DNA of 64,000 nt, from contig OX421498.1 of the NCBI GenBank assembly GCA_949126835.1, forward strand, positions 29,427,081 to 29,491,080, read 5' to 3'. Numbering within the stretch: the stretch's first letter is position 1; each line of letters opens with the position of its first letter. A model generated the notes under the pieces. The model saw only the letters and a list, made by a program, of their open reading frames with translations. It did no database searches and had not been told where the DNA came from. The translations under genes and the position numbers were made by a program. The DNA comes from Anisus vortex. Its lineage: Eukaryota > Mollusca > Gastropoda > Planorbidae. Below are positions 52,999 to 64,000 of the stretch, piece after piece.

Positions 52999-55393
52999 GC
53001 TATAATTCTTTTCCATGGTCTTAATAGTGTCTTTGGCTCTACCTAGCTTTGATATATATCTCGTATTAGTTGCGGATAAATTGAAGGCGATGGGAGCCGT
53101 TGACTGTTCACTGGCATAATTGACAAAGTAAATATTTTCATAGGTTTAACGGTAAGGACTGCTATTCTGAAGATCTCTGTCTCAAAACAATTGTTTTACA
53201 GTATTAAATGTTTGCCTTTTGTTTACCGTGGTCACTGAACCTTGTCGAACATCTTTACAAGTCTGATACACGGAATATTGTTTCTAAAGATGATTTTTTT
53301 TATCTACTTGACCTACCGTATATATAATTTTAAGCAATTTAAGCACTTCGTGTTATTATAATAAGTATTTTATTACTTACATTTTGAAATTATTCTATAG
53401 AATTATAATTTAAACTTGTTGGGTATTTATTGTCGTTTATGAAAATTAAATGTGGGTAAAAATTAATCTTACCTTCAAATAATTTTAATACTCAAAACTT
53501 CGCTCGCTCAAATGCATCTCAATGACATTGAGAGTTGACGAGTTAATTTAGAGGTGTGCATTTATATAGATTATCTCCCTTTACATAACTAACAGTTAAT
53601 ACGCAAATTATTGGTAAAGTAAAAAACAATACACTGATCAGGGATTCTAAAATTGTTCAATAATAAAGTCTATTATTGTGTGGCAATCGTATTTTTTTTC
53701 AATCGTAATAAATAGTTGTTGTTTTTTAAATAACTAAATATGAAATGATAGAATGGTTTATTGATAGAGTGCACGGATATTAAAACTGTAGCTATGGGGA
53801 TGACCTACACTGTTCCGCTTATCAGAAAACAACCCACATCGAATGTATCAGAAGAACATTTTTTTTTACTTTTCTGCAACACATAAGATTAAGATATAAA
53901 CTGTAATCTTACTTTCTAATGCATTATATAAAATATTTAAATATATTTAGTTTTCTTGGTCCTATTTAAAAAAAAAATATTTTGCTTTATTTTTCAATAT
54001 AAAGTTGGACCAACAGCAAAATTTGAGGTAAAAAATACAAAAACAAATTACAAAAATGAACGTTCTCTTAATGTTCGAAACTCACATTTCTCTAATGAAT
54101 TATCCGTAGTTTGAAATGTGTTTATTGTCAACATTTGTTGTTTGAGATTATCATTTTGATGCCGAACATTACACTACGCGGCCAACATTTTCCACAGTTC
54201 TGTTTGAAGCAAACATCTCGGCGTCATTCCTATCTACGCCGATGGATCTGTTGATCTTTCATGATGGTAGGTCTCCTTATGATCATGGGGTGTCCTTACT
54301 TCATTTAATAATTTTTTTTTATTCCAATCAAAGGCTGACATCTTTGGTAGTCTTTTTTTTCTAGCATTCTAAGACCTATTTATCTCACTTTTTTCTTTTT
54401 AAAATCAGGTCTACCATTGTCGGTCACACCGCTTGATAAAGTTTTCGTTTTTAATGTGGCCGAAGTAGCTTATACTCGAAATTTGTATAATGCACCTTGA
54501 TGGCATACATTTAGCTACCGTCCATGTTTCGCTAGTATATAGAGCATTCGTTTCAGTTTTGAGGCAAGATAGACTGATAGTACAGATTTTTCTGCAGTAG
54601 GCGAATGTAATTCGTCTAATAATATCTAAATCTGCGACTATATTTGTTTAGTAGTTCGAAGGATGATTAGGACAGACTACTTTTCGTACTTTATACGGTA
54701 CGACGTGTCATCATTTTTTTTGTGCTATTATGTTTCAGGAAATAAGCGAGGTCAGTGAGCCGGAATTCACCTGACCATAAAATGCCATGGTGTTTGCATA
54801 CACAAGTTTTACCAATATAAAATGATATTGTTGATAATGCGCATCGGTGTCTCATACCAGTTATGGTGTGAATTCATTTGCGAACCTATCGTCAGTTCTG
54901 TCAGAACAAGGTAAGCCTTGGTAGAAGATTTGAAAAATTCGACACGATTCCATAATAACTAAGTATTTTTCAAATAGAATCTCGACTTGGGGCTATCAAA
55001 TGACTTTACAAAATGTATGACATTTAGTAATAAAGGTTTCTGGAATTCGTTGCTCTGTTGGGTTTGTAACGAGACACTATACAAAAAATATATTGTGCAC
55101 AATTATGCTTTCCGTTTGAAAATAATGCCGGATGTTTGTCTGTAAGGCAAATCAAATTAGAAGAATAATATACTTTCAAGGACGATAACTTCATTGGGTC
55201 TCAAACCGGTGGTTAGCAGGGGGTTACAATAGGGTAAGTCTGGGTAAGCATGAATTAGTTACGAATAAATTTTTAATGCTGAGGACAACAAAAGAGTTAA
55301 AAGCCATGCATATATTTTAATGACGCCCGTACGAAAACTAGAATATATCTATATAATATATATACATTTTTCTTTTTTCTTACATATAATTAA
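52999..55393. other. non-coding DNA with a faint LINE relic
   Basis: At about 54400-54560 the minus strand reads ALYTSETWTVAKCMP, then after degenerate sequence SISYFGHIKNENFI, resembling the Y-SETWT and FGHI-R segments of RTE-type LINE ORFs. The remainder shows no gene. Confidence 0.4.
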
Positions 55394-55571
55394 TGGTGAC
55401 GGTGCTCGGTAAATTTGGCAACGGTATTTTCGTCAACGGTATTTTCGTCAAGGTAATTTTGGCAAAGGTAATTTCGAAATAGGTAGATTCGGCAAAACAC
55501 GCAAAGCGGTAAAATTGGCAACGGTAAAATTGGCAATCATATAATATCCACTGTTTTTATTAAAAGTATTG

Positions 55572-55839
55572 CTTAGACTACACTCTAGTCTATGGATAGG
55601 CAACCTATGCAATGCGTGCCATAATTGGCACGCAGATCGTTTTTAAATAGCACATGAAAGACCACCAAAATGGTGAAAAGAGCATGATAACATTAAGGAG
55701 CACTTTGGCACGTTATTTAACGTGATTTAATGATCAAAGACAAACATTTTAAATAGGCGCTAAATGTAGCCCTTCCCCAGCCCCGGCGTTTCTCCCCCCC
55801 CCCTTAATTTACGTCTCGGCAAAGGTAAAAGTAGGCCTA
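55572..55839. repeat. direct duplication, copy 1 (about 268 bp)
   Basis: From ttagactacactctagtcta through gataggcaacctatgcaatg and cgtttctccccccc to cctcggcaaaggta-like sequence. It matches 56537-56806 closely, with several indels. It contains half of the 'GTGCC' hAT MITE in inverse orientation. Confidence 0.85.
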
Positions 55840-56536
55840 TGTGTGTAAGGTATCTAATCTGACTTTACGCATCAAAGCATACGTTTGTCTCCCCTACGAT
55901 ATTACGTAAATCTGACTACCTGACCTCCACCCCTACATAGTATGATACCGGTTGTGTAAACAAGAGCCAACGTAGAATGCCCCCCCTCCCCTCCCGCCCC
56001 GACCAAGACCATCGTAAGTACTTACCCGACTCCCCTTACGAAGTTCTGCCAATTCAAATATTAGTGACCCCAGGCTACAGCAGGAAAAAAAGGTGTGGGG
56101 GAGGGCGGGGTTATGGGGTCAAGGAGACGTTTTTTTTGTTGCTAGTTGTTGTTTTTTGTTGTTGCTAGTTAAAAGTTAATCTTTATGTCAATACATTTAT
56201 ATTTGATTTTATTATAAAAATATTCACACAATATTTTATAAAATGTGTTTTTTATATTTACATTTTTTTGCTTAGGATACTTGTATTTAAATAATATAAA
56301 CGTATATGAATATGCCTAGTAGTATCTTCTTATCATTTTTATTCGAATATAATCAACATGTTTCATATCAATTTGATGAACAAGACATTGATATAGTTTC
56401 AAGTCAGAGATGTGGAAACAGTATGGCGGGAGAGTAGACTTACTCCCAGAAAGAGAAAAAAGTAGACTAAACAGAAATGTTATGCATTGGTGAATTTTAG
56501 GGCTTACGCCTCTAACCCGCTTTTTAAGTCTTTTGG

Positions 56537-56806
56537 TTAGACTACACTCTAGTCCATGGATAGGCAACCTATGCAATGCGTGCCATACTTGGCACGCAGA
56601 GCGTTTTTAAATGGCACATGAAAGACCACCAAAATGGTGAAAAGAGCATGATAGGCTAACATTAAGGAGCACTTTGGCACGTTATTTAATTTAACGTCAT
56701 CTAATGATCAAAGACAAACATTTTAAATAGGCGCCAAATGTACTCCTTCCCCAGCCTCGGCGTTTCTCCCTCCCCCCCCCACTTAAGATACGCCTCGGCA
56801 AAGGTC
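56537..56806. repeat. direct duplication, copy 2
   Basis: Second copy of the segment at 55572-55839, including the same actctagtc boundary, the gcacatgaaagaccaccaaa segment and the C-rich tract. Confidence 0.85.
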
Positions 56807-57589
56807 AAGGTAGGCAAAAACGAACACGGTGGTACGCGAATGTTCTTGACCGGTTACGTCAAGGTGGGTTAAAGAATTACTTTGCTGACCTATAGGCATA
56901 TTCTGTCAACACGGGTTGTTGAGTGTGTGTGTGTGGGGGGGGGAACACATGGCCACCATAAAATTTTTTATCACATTCCATTGCAGTCGGCTATTTGTCG
57001 TCAATCAGTACCCTACCTTTTTGTCTTTGTAGTTTTAAACCGTGTACCAGTTTTAAACCTTGTACCTTCTATGTTATAACGATACAAGTATACATTACTT
57101 AGACAATCATAATCAATGTTTTGATAGAAAGACTGATTTGTCTAACTAGCAAAAACAAAGTTCTGGGATTAAAAAAGAATTTAAACGAATACCGCCCCCC
57201 ACCCTCTTTTAGTTTTCACTGCTTAGCCTGGTGCTACCAAGCTGGTCACTAACAATTTAATCGGTGGGGAGACGGGGGTGGGGAGACGGGGGGGGGGTTT
57301 ACATTATTTAAATGTTCCTTTTTTGTATGCATTAGTTAAATAACGTAAAAGTTTTTCTTAAATTTAATTTTTAGTCAAACGAACTAATTAACTATTTTTT
57401 TTGTTACCTAATTTGTTTACTTTATATATACATTTTTAGTGTCATTTTAGCACGTCTCATAAACTCAACGACTGGGGCCCATCTCCTTCGCCTTCCTCAT
57501 GTTACGCTATTGGAAACATGTCACATATCCGGCACTTTCTATAATGCTAACTCCATTTCGTGCCATTAGCTTCATTTAGTAGACTAGAG

Positions 57590-57785
57590 CAGGGGTTGGC
57601 AAACTTTAGATAATAGTGTGCCAAAGTAGCATTTCTAAATCTTTCAGGGTGCCAACGGCCTTAAAGTCATCCTGCTCTTTTCATGCAGAAGATACTTAAA
57701 CTTCCTTTTTGTTGGTCTTTCACGTGAAATTTAAAACCATACTGCGTGCCAAGTCTAGCACGCATACCGTAGGTTGCCCACCCCT
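57590..57785. mobile_element. complete 'GTGCC' hAT MITE with TSD
   Basis: Ends caggggttggcaaacttt and gtaggttgcccacccct. Flanks gactagag at 57582-57589 and 57786-57793. This is the only complete copy in the window of the family seen at 629, 2938, 34060, 55.6 and 56.6 kb. Confidence 0.82.
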
Positions 57786-57970
57786 GACTAGAGTGTAGTT
57801 CTACCAATACGGTCAATAAAAACAGTGGATATGTTAAGTTTGCCAAATTTACCGTTGCCAAAATCACCGCTTTTATCGTTTTGCCGAAATTACCGTTGCC
57901 GAATTTACCGTTGCCAAAATTACCTTGCCGAAAATACCGTTGGCGAATTTACCGTTGCCAAATTTACAGT

Positions 57971-58765
57971 GATTCATAATTAATATACATATTTTAATGA
58001 CAAGTACTTATGAAAACTATTATATACATATATTATATAACCTATTTATTTGTATATATAGGATTTATAATAGGATATATTATATATATCGTTATATATA
58101 GGTGTGATAAATTCACTAGAGACGCAACCGCTCAGTCTAGTGCCATGGCACTTACTCACAATGGCTCCAACCTATAAACTACAATTAATCCTGGCTCATT
58201 GCGGTGCTCACAAATGAATAAAGGATGTATGATTGTATTTGTACCTTGCAGTAATGTTTATATATGAATGTATTTACTTTCTCTTTAATAACTATTTCTA
58301 CATGTATAGATATATACATTATACATTATTACACAAAACATAGTTATCTGTCTTGTATAATTCAAAATGCTTCCATTTACCCCTCCCCCATGTCTGTACT
58401 TCCCGGCCCACCCCTCGTCAAAGAGTAACCCCTCCTTTGATCCCCCGACCTCCACCGGCCACCGGCCAGGTCTTGTAGATAAAACATTTACCTGTTAGAC
58501 TATGGCCAGCACAGGTGGCCAAAACTGGTCAATTGACACATATTATATATTGTTCTATTCTTCCTCTTCCTCGCCGACCGGAGGGTATCTAGACCCCCCT
58601 TCCCTTTACATCCCCTTTCCCCCTACCGGTGTCTCATCATTAAAGGCACGCGGTTAATCGCCCCTCCCCCTCCTTTCCCCCCTCCTCTCCCCCCTCCTCT
58701 CCCCCCCCTCCGTCTCCCATACAGAGGGCACTTTAGCTAACATAGCCTGAAAAACGGCATTGGAG
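57971..58765. other. AT-rich then C-rich non-coding DNA
   Basis: TA-rich tracts to 58110, then from 58375 very C-rich runs of cccctcc type with no coding character. Confidence 0.5.
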
Positions 58766-58848
58766 CCGTAACACACAGGTCTGAGCCAAGACCATCGTAA
58801 ATACTTACGGTGGTCTTGTCTGAGCAGACGTGTTTACGGCTGGTCCAA
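58766..58848. repeat. long hairpin around caagaccatcgtaaatacttacggtggtcttg
   Basis: The arms ccaagaccatcgtaa and ttacggtggtcttg pair with one mismatch across a short loop. Outside them agccgtaacac and gtgtttacggct pair as well, giving an approximately 80-bp imperfect palindrome. The motif ccaagaccatcgtaa also occurs at about 56001. Confidence 0.75.
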
Positions 58849-59704
58849 TTATACTGTTACACTGTAAATATGTATTGTGGACTTTTTCTGCCATCTATTG
58901 CTTATACCTAAACAAACAGTATTTGAAATTCATCCCGGCATTGAATCAATCATTGTTCTTGTGTCTGCTCATATATTAGCACTAGTGTCTTGTAGTAGTA
59001 GAAATTGCTCTAACCAATAGGCTTACAGCACTCGCCAGCCAAGCGGGATAACGGACTAAAATATAAATAATTCTAAGGCCCAAACTTCACTGTGACATCG
59101 CAATAATCAGCCTCTACACGAGCCAAATAACCACGTAGAGTGCCCGCCACGCTACAATAGGCTATACATGTGTGTGTTTGTTTGTCCGGTATTGACTCAT
59201 GTAGGCTACCATTTGCCTGCTATTAATAAAATAAGTCCCTAAATTTGGAAAATGTTTGAAAAAAAGTTTTATTATAGCACGTAAGCTGCTGACTTTGTTG
59301 TTTTTGTATAAATTATCGTATGTCCCATGTCTATGCTGTAAAACATAACATGTTATGTCATTAAAATAATTAAATTCAGAGAAATATCACTTTTAAAGTC
59401 CCTTTCATTCAAACTCTTCTATTTCATACAATTTCTTCTTTTACTTTTTTTTTGTGTTCTTTTTCTTTGTAAATTGTTGGTTATTCTTTTCTACAGTTCT
59501 ATGTATTTTTAAAGGTTTTAGAATATCAAGTTTCTGTTTCGGCTTCTTGCAGAAAGAAGAACAATGTGTGTCGTGCTTCGTTGTTTTTAATTTTTTATTT
59601 TAAGAGCATACAATATGATCAAAGAATGCCAAATAACTAGACATTAATGTACTGGGGAAAAGTTCTATTATATGATACAAAATACGAAAAATGTGATGAA
59701 GAAA
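58849..59704. other. non-coding DNA
   Basis: No gene or repeat recognised. Confidence 0.5.
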
Positions 59705-59812
59705 CCAGAGCTGGGTAGACTCAGGGACACCCTCACTGCCCAGGAAAAAAATCCTAGCCTTTACCAGGATTCGAACCCAGGACGCTGCCGCTCGGTCATC
59801 GTGCCCCTTATC
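59705..59812 (-). mobile_element. SINE fragment
   Basis: On the minus strand cctgggttcgaatcctggta provides a B box. It is followed by an A-rich linker and ccctgagtctacccagctct, the same core as the SINE at 4365-4515. Confidence 0.65.
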
Positions 59813-60789
59813 TATGGCTACTGGTACCTCATTTACAACTAGATACTTTCTTCCTTTTCGGTAATAATGACTAATGATACCCTAATAATTATAAATGAAT
59901 ATTTTTTGTTTTTTATTAACACCGGCAAGATGAAAAGTGACGAGATGTAAACAACATTTATCTTCTTCTTCTTCTTCATATTACTGTGGAGACCCCGTTA
60001 TTATTATATTATATTAGTAGTTTAAATAAAATAAAGAGACAATAAAGATATTCATATACAAAATATTTATTGGAATCACAACAAAAGTTCAATCTCATTA
60101 TTTTGACGGGCATAGAAACTTCATTAGAAATAATTGGACAACATATTATTAATTAAGCTGTTTACAAAATAATGTACAACAAGAAAATTACATAGCCAAT
60201 ATTCAGATGTGAATTCAACATGATGAAGAACAACTTCACCACGTTACGTTTGTACCTCAAGTGGGTTCTATATTTACACAAATATGTCACTAAATTTACA
60301 CTAAAAAACTTAATCTCCGCCCATAGAGAACGCTCTATTTCATACTGGTAGTTTTCTTGATCTATGATGTTCCGTTTCGTAGGTAAGATTGACTAATCTG
60401 CTCTGGTGGCTTGCTTGATCAGTCTACAGACTACTGCTTCATGGGTCCCTTATGTATGTACTACAACCTATCCGTCAGGAATTTCGCTCAAGAATTGGCA
60501 GCTTATTTATTGTCTAATTTAAAAAAAAAATATTTCAAACGGGGGGGGGGGGGGGGGGAGTGCTATTTAGTATTTCATGTAAGGCCACAATTTTAAAAAG
60601 GGTAAAAAAATGAAATTGTAAACTTAAATATATTGCAATTTTTTTTCAAATTATTTACTATAGTTCCACATTGTAAAGAAGATTAGAAAAAGAGAGTTTG
60701 TATACGCACATAACTAAATAGACCAACCATGATGATGGGTAAATGTAAAAGAGGAATAAATAAATGATAGGTTACAAGTTAAAATTATT
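59813..60789. other. AT-rich non-coding DNA
   Basis: It includes a ttcttcttctt run at 59963 and a 19-base G homopolymer starting at 60541, a likely assembly weak point. No gene is seen. Confidence 0.55.
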
Positions 60790-61816
60790 AAGAATAAAAA
60801 ATTACAGAAACATTGTTAACAAAGCTTAATACAGGTAATTTCTAGAGCATTGGTTATAAAGCTTATTTACAGGTAAAACATAAAACATTGGTTACAAAGC
60901 TTAATACAGGTAAAACAAAAAAAACATTGGTTATAAAGTATATTTACAGGTAAACCATAAAAACTTTGTTTGCAAAGCTTATATACAGGTAAATTATAAA
61001 ACACAAGCTACATTGCCCGGCGTTGCCCGGGTGAAAAAAAAAAAGGACTGTCTGGGGTGCAGATAACAAATTTATAAACTACACTTACTGAATACTTTTA
61101 GGAAAGTAAATAAATATTGTAATAGGGTAAAAAAAATAGTCAAATATTTTTATTTAACAAAATCTATATTGCCCATTAGATTTACAATGTCTTTTGTTTT
61201 GAAAAGTTTGAAAAATTAATTGTCGAAAAAAAAAAAAGAATAGTCTAACTGGAGAATCGCACCCTGGTCGAAAGTTTAGTAGTCCACTACGTTTACCACT
61301 GAGCTATCGAAGACACATGTCCGATGTGAAAAATTATTAGACGGTATATTGGGCTAGGCCTAGATAGGTCAGTGACACACGTGTTTTCAAATTGACCAAT
61401 GGGGATCCTCGCGGGGCTTAACACTGTCTTTTTATATATATAGATTGGTTACAAAGCTTATTTACTGGTAAAAACATAAAACATTGGTTACAAAGTTTAT
61501 TTACAGGTAAAACATAAAACATTGGTTACAAAGCTTATTTACAGGTAAAACATAAAACATTGGTTACAAAGCTTATTTACAGGTAAAACATAAAACATTG
61601 GTTACAAAGCTTATTTACAGGTAAAACATAAATCATTGGTTACAAAGCTTATTTACAGGTAAAACATAAAACATTGGTTACAAAGCTTATTTACAGGTAA
61701 AACATAAAACATTGGTTACAAAGCTAATTTACAGGTAAAACATAAAACATTGGTTACAAAGCTTATTTACAGGTAAAACATAAAACATTGGTTACAAAGC
61801 TTATTTACAGGTAAAA
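60790..61816. repeat. 38-bp minisatellite interrupted by a 430-bp insertion
   Basis: The unit cattggttacaaagcttatt then tacaggtaaaacataaaa is repeated. From about 61446 to 61815 some ten nearly identical copies run at an exact 38-bp period. Before 61008 four or five diverged copies are present. The array is split by non-repeat DNA at about 61008-61445. Confidence 0.92.
61008..61445. mobile_element. short element inserted in the minisatellite
   Basis: It begins near cattgcccggcgttgcccgg and ends with ctttttatatatatagatt, after which the 38-bp repeats resume. On the minus strand at about 61320-61255 a tRNA-like part occurs: tagctcagtggtaaacgtag (A box) and agggtgcgattctcc (B box). Probably a small non-autonomous element; the superfamily is not identified. 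Confidence 0.55.
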
Positions 61817-62330
61817 TGACCAAGCTAAATAAAATAAATACTTAAAGCTTTTCTAAAACATTTGTATAATGGTACTGGGCTAGAGGTGTAGAGACTTTTA
61901 ATGATCTTGTCAGCTATGTTTCAGCTAAAGGCAGCATCGAAATGTAATCTCCACCCAATGTCAATGGCAGCACAGACTTTTACCATACTCTGCAAGATCT
62001 AAAAAAATAATCCTCCTCGCTTCAGCATAGATTAAGCAAAAACTATTTCGTCAAAAGTAGTAACAATCCTTTTCTAATAGAGGCCACAGAGACATGGTTA
62101 TTGAATATTTTTTGTTAACATCTGCCTCGGAGTTTTGATGGATGATCCATCCACCGAATGCTAAGAGTCCAGAACCTGGACAAGAACTGGAAAAAAAGAT
62201 AAAATAGACGATATAATGAAAAGAAGATGAAAAGTTCTGCGCATGTGTAGGGAAACTGGTATTTTATATTAAAATGTGCTTGCTGGTTAATTTGTAAAAC
62301 TTTTTTTTCTATTTCTATGTAAGTTATAGA
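61817..62330. other. non-coding DNA downstream of the fourth SMB gene
   Basis: No exon-like continuation comparable to the ORF at 7743-8008 could be recognised. Confidence 0.4.
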
Positions 62331-64000
62331 TTAAATCATTTTGAAATGTATAATAAATATAATAAATATTGTCGACAGTGCGATGAAATTTAAATCATAA
62401 AATATGTTAGCAAAAGATAACATCTGATCAATGTGAGAAAATGTTGGTACAAGCTCACTAATGCAAATGAATTCACAGCTCCTTCTGTGCAAACAATCGT
62501 TGGTCTTGGTCATTTCTAAATAATTTTAAATGCAAAAACAGTAAAGCTGTTCATCTTTTGATGTCAATATTGCCCTAAAAGTCAATCTTGTAACATCAAG
62601 TTCTAACTCACTGACATTGCACCAATAGAACATTTTAAACTTCGATTCTGGCTTGTTCCCAGATGACGTCGTTAAATACGTCAATGTTCGCTTTGGATTG
62701 GTTGCCTTTCTTTTGCGCTTGTTCTAGCATAGCTTTTACTCGTAAAGTCAATTTGAAAAGTTGGACTTTATAATTCAAATAGATGAAGTCTACTGAAGCG
62801 GATGAATTGAAATCAAGAAGAAAAGTTACAATTGAGAAATGTTTTTGGAACTCCAGATTATATAACCAAAGTACCGGGTTCACTGTTCCTAGAGGAGTTA
62901 TTTTCAAAACCCTAGACAGGTAAGCCATCATGTATTTTAATAGTTTATCGCCTTCCTCGAGGCTGATTAACGATAATTCATTTGGCAAAGCGATAAAAAA
63001 TAGGGAAAATTTTCTACAAGAACCATCACCATGCAGATAAAATCCTGATTCTAAATTACATTTGACAAATTGGCATGAGGGTTTGCTTAAAGTGGAGTTC
63101 CGGGACATGTTAAATTTGGCTTCACTCCAAGGCATCATATCCGTCCTCAATCTTCCTTTTTCTGGGACAAGTTTGCTTATCGGTCATAATTGTAACACAT
63201 GCGAATGAAGCAGGGAAAACCGAGAAATATTCACAGTGCAAGTCCCACATAAGGTGTAGTTATATAAAATTCTTTGAAGTAACAGATACGGTATAAAAGA
63301 GTAACACAGGCGTTGTAACATTACTGAGTTGTTACAGAGACTAACGCTACTGGGTTTGCAAAGGTTACGTTTGTATTCAGCTAAAGAACTTGTAAACCAT
63401 GGTGAGTCAAAGTAGTAATCACTGGCTTTTGATATCATGTTGAGCGGTCGATCTATTATAAACTTTGACAGATATCGTCCATTTATGTACATTATTTGAT
63501 CCACTGTGTACATTACAATTAAATACGTCCATATTGGCATAAACTAAGCCGGTATTAGTATCAGGTACTGGCACGTTGTTGATGACATAAAAAAAAAGAG
63601 TCTTTGTTGATGTTGCTGCTGAGTGTATAGTCTGCCCTATTGGGACAGCTAGTTATAGCCAACGCGTTAGCCAGCTCTAAACATTCAACCTGTAAGTCCA
63701 AGACGTGTCCGAACCTGTCCAGACTTTCTCTGACCACTTCCGGACATTCGGCAGCAATATCATCACAGCAGTTTCTGTAAACAGCACACGTGACACTGCA
63801 GGAGCAATCTGCGACAATTATCTCCGGTAAACTTCCACAACGACTGTGACAAGAAATTAGCAATTTGACTTTGGTACTCCAGTTATAATGAGTATATATT
63901 ATCTCAGCCTCTGTAAAATAGCCATCATTGAGCCGGGTATCACCTAGTACGTAATGGCTGAATCCAACGAAACAAAGTAATGAAACGTATGCTAATAAAT
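62331..64000 (-). pseudogene. fourth SMB-cluster gene, frameshifted, 5' end outside window
   Basis: At the right edge the minus strand is open with a signal-like LLAYVSLLCFVGFSHYVLG, so the start lies just beyond 64000. The somatomedin-B module is complete (CHSRC through DCSCSVTCAVYRNCC to EC, 63855-63745). It continues LELANALAITSCPNRADY, then a frameshift in the A9 run near 63588. Further blocks read KPSSVSLCNNSVMLQRLCYS, KPSCQFVKCNLESGFYLHGD, LDFNSSASVDFIYLNYK and the tail LSFANIFYDLNFIALSTIF. Frame changes also lie near 63190 and 62640, and a stop follows LYCFCI near 62520. Homopolymer errors could explain some of these breaks, but the number suggests a pseudogene. Confidence 0.82.

Larger units (their letters stand above)
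55394..57970. mobile_element. foldback-like inverted-repeat element, about 2.6 kb
   Basis: The left arm (about 55394-55600) and right arm (about 57780-57970) are inverted copies. Each carries many ggcaacggtaa / ggcaaaggtaatttcg units, then ccactgttttta and actacactctagtc. The arms differ by scattered substitutions. Between them lie a direct duplication, C-rich tracts and a hAT MITE. No transposase frame is seen. Arms made of short direct repeats recall foldback elements; the exact termini and target duplication are unresolved. Confidence 0.7.

Overview
This is AT-rich eukaryotic DNA, almost entirely interspersed repeats, with one intact-looking host-type gene. The element mix is typical of molluscan genomes: tRNA-headed SINEs, CR1/L2-like LINE tails, many hAT and mariner elements, and a Ty3/gypsy element with integrase placed before reverse transcriptase. 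My best guess is a gastropod, probably a freshwater pulmonate snail. That guess rests on remembered SINE and gene-family resemblance and was not checked by any search.

Host genes. Four related minus-strand loci form a dispersed cluster: 8349-9995 (intact, 548 codons), about 30020-31765 (pseudogene), 45235-45972 (N-terminal half only) and about 62331-64000 (frameshifted, running off the right edge). Each has an N-terminal signal peptide and an eight-cysteine somatomedin-B-type module. The longer copies share a cysteine-rich ectodomain and a hydrophobic C-terminal tail. The 14-20 kb between copies is filled by transposons, some inserted into the genes themselves. A tRNA-Asp-like sequence lies at 38277-38347.

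10.3-23.8 kb holds a nested pair of LTR retrotransposons. The outer element (10295-23801, plus strand) has 597-bp LTRs that differ at one position. Its polyprotein runs gag, protease, integrase, reverse transcriptase, RNase H, the Gmr1-like order. Its gag is split by a second element (11653-18017, minus strand) with LTRs identical over 620 bp. That inner element is a relative that has lost RT and RNase H but keeps a 911-codon ORF: gag, protease, a shrunken integrase, and a C-terminal transmembrane segment.

26.6-28.1 kb is a LINE fragment. 31.8-37.6 kb is a stack: a mariner element inserted at the 5' end of the second cluster gene contains a hAT element whose ends look like the SPIN family. 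That hAT in turn contains another hAT piece and a copy of a third hAT family that itself carries a solo LTR of the outer retrotransposon type. Further members of the third family lie at 37.9, 39.4 and 40.9 kb. At 47.3-51.0 kb a decayed MULE-type transposase is split by two different hAT elements standing side by side, with the same 8-bp target (CTCTAGAA) present three times. A palindromic MITE (51.6 kb), a 2.6-kb inverted-repeat structure built on a GGCAACGGTAA motif (55.4-58.0 kb) and a 38-bp minisatellite (60.8-61.8 kb) complete the right side.

All coordinates of transposon ends come from reading terminal repeats and target duplications by eye. No alignment or database search was run.
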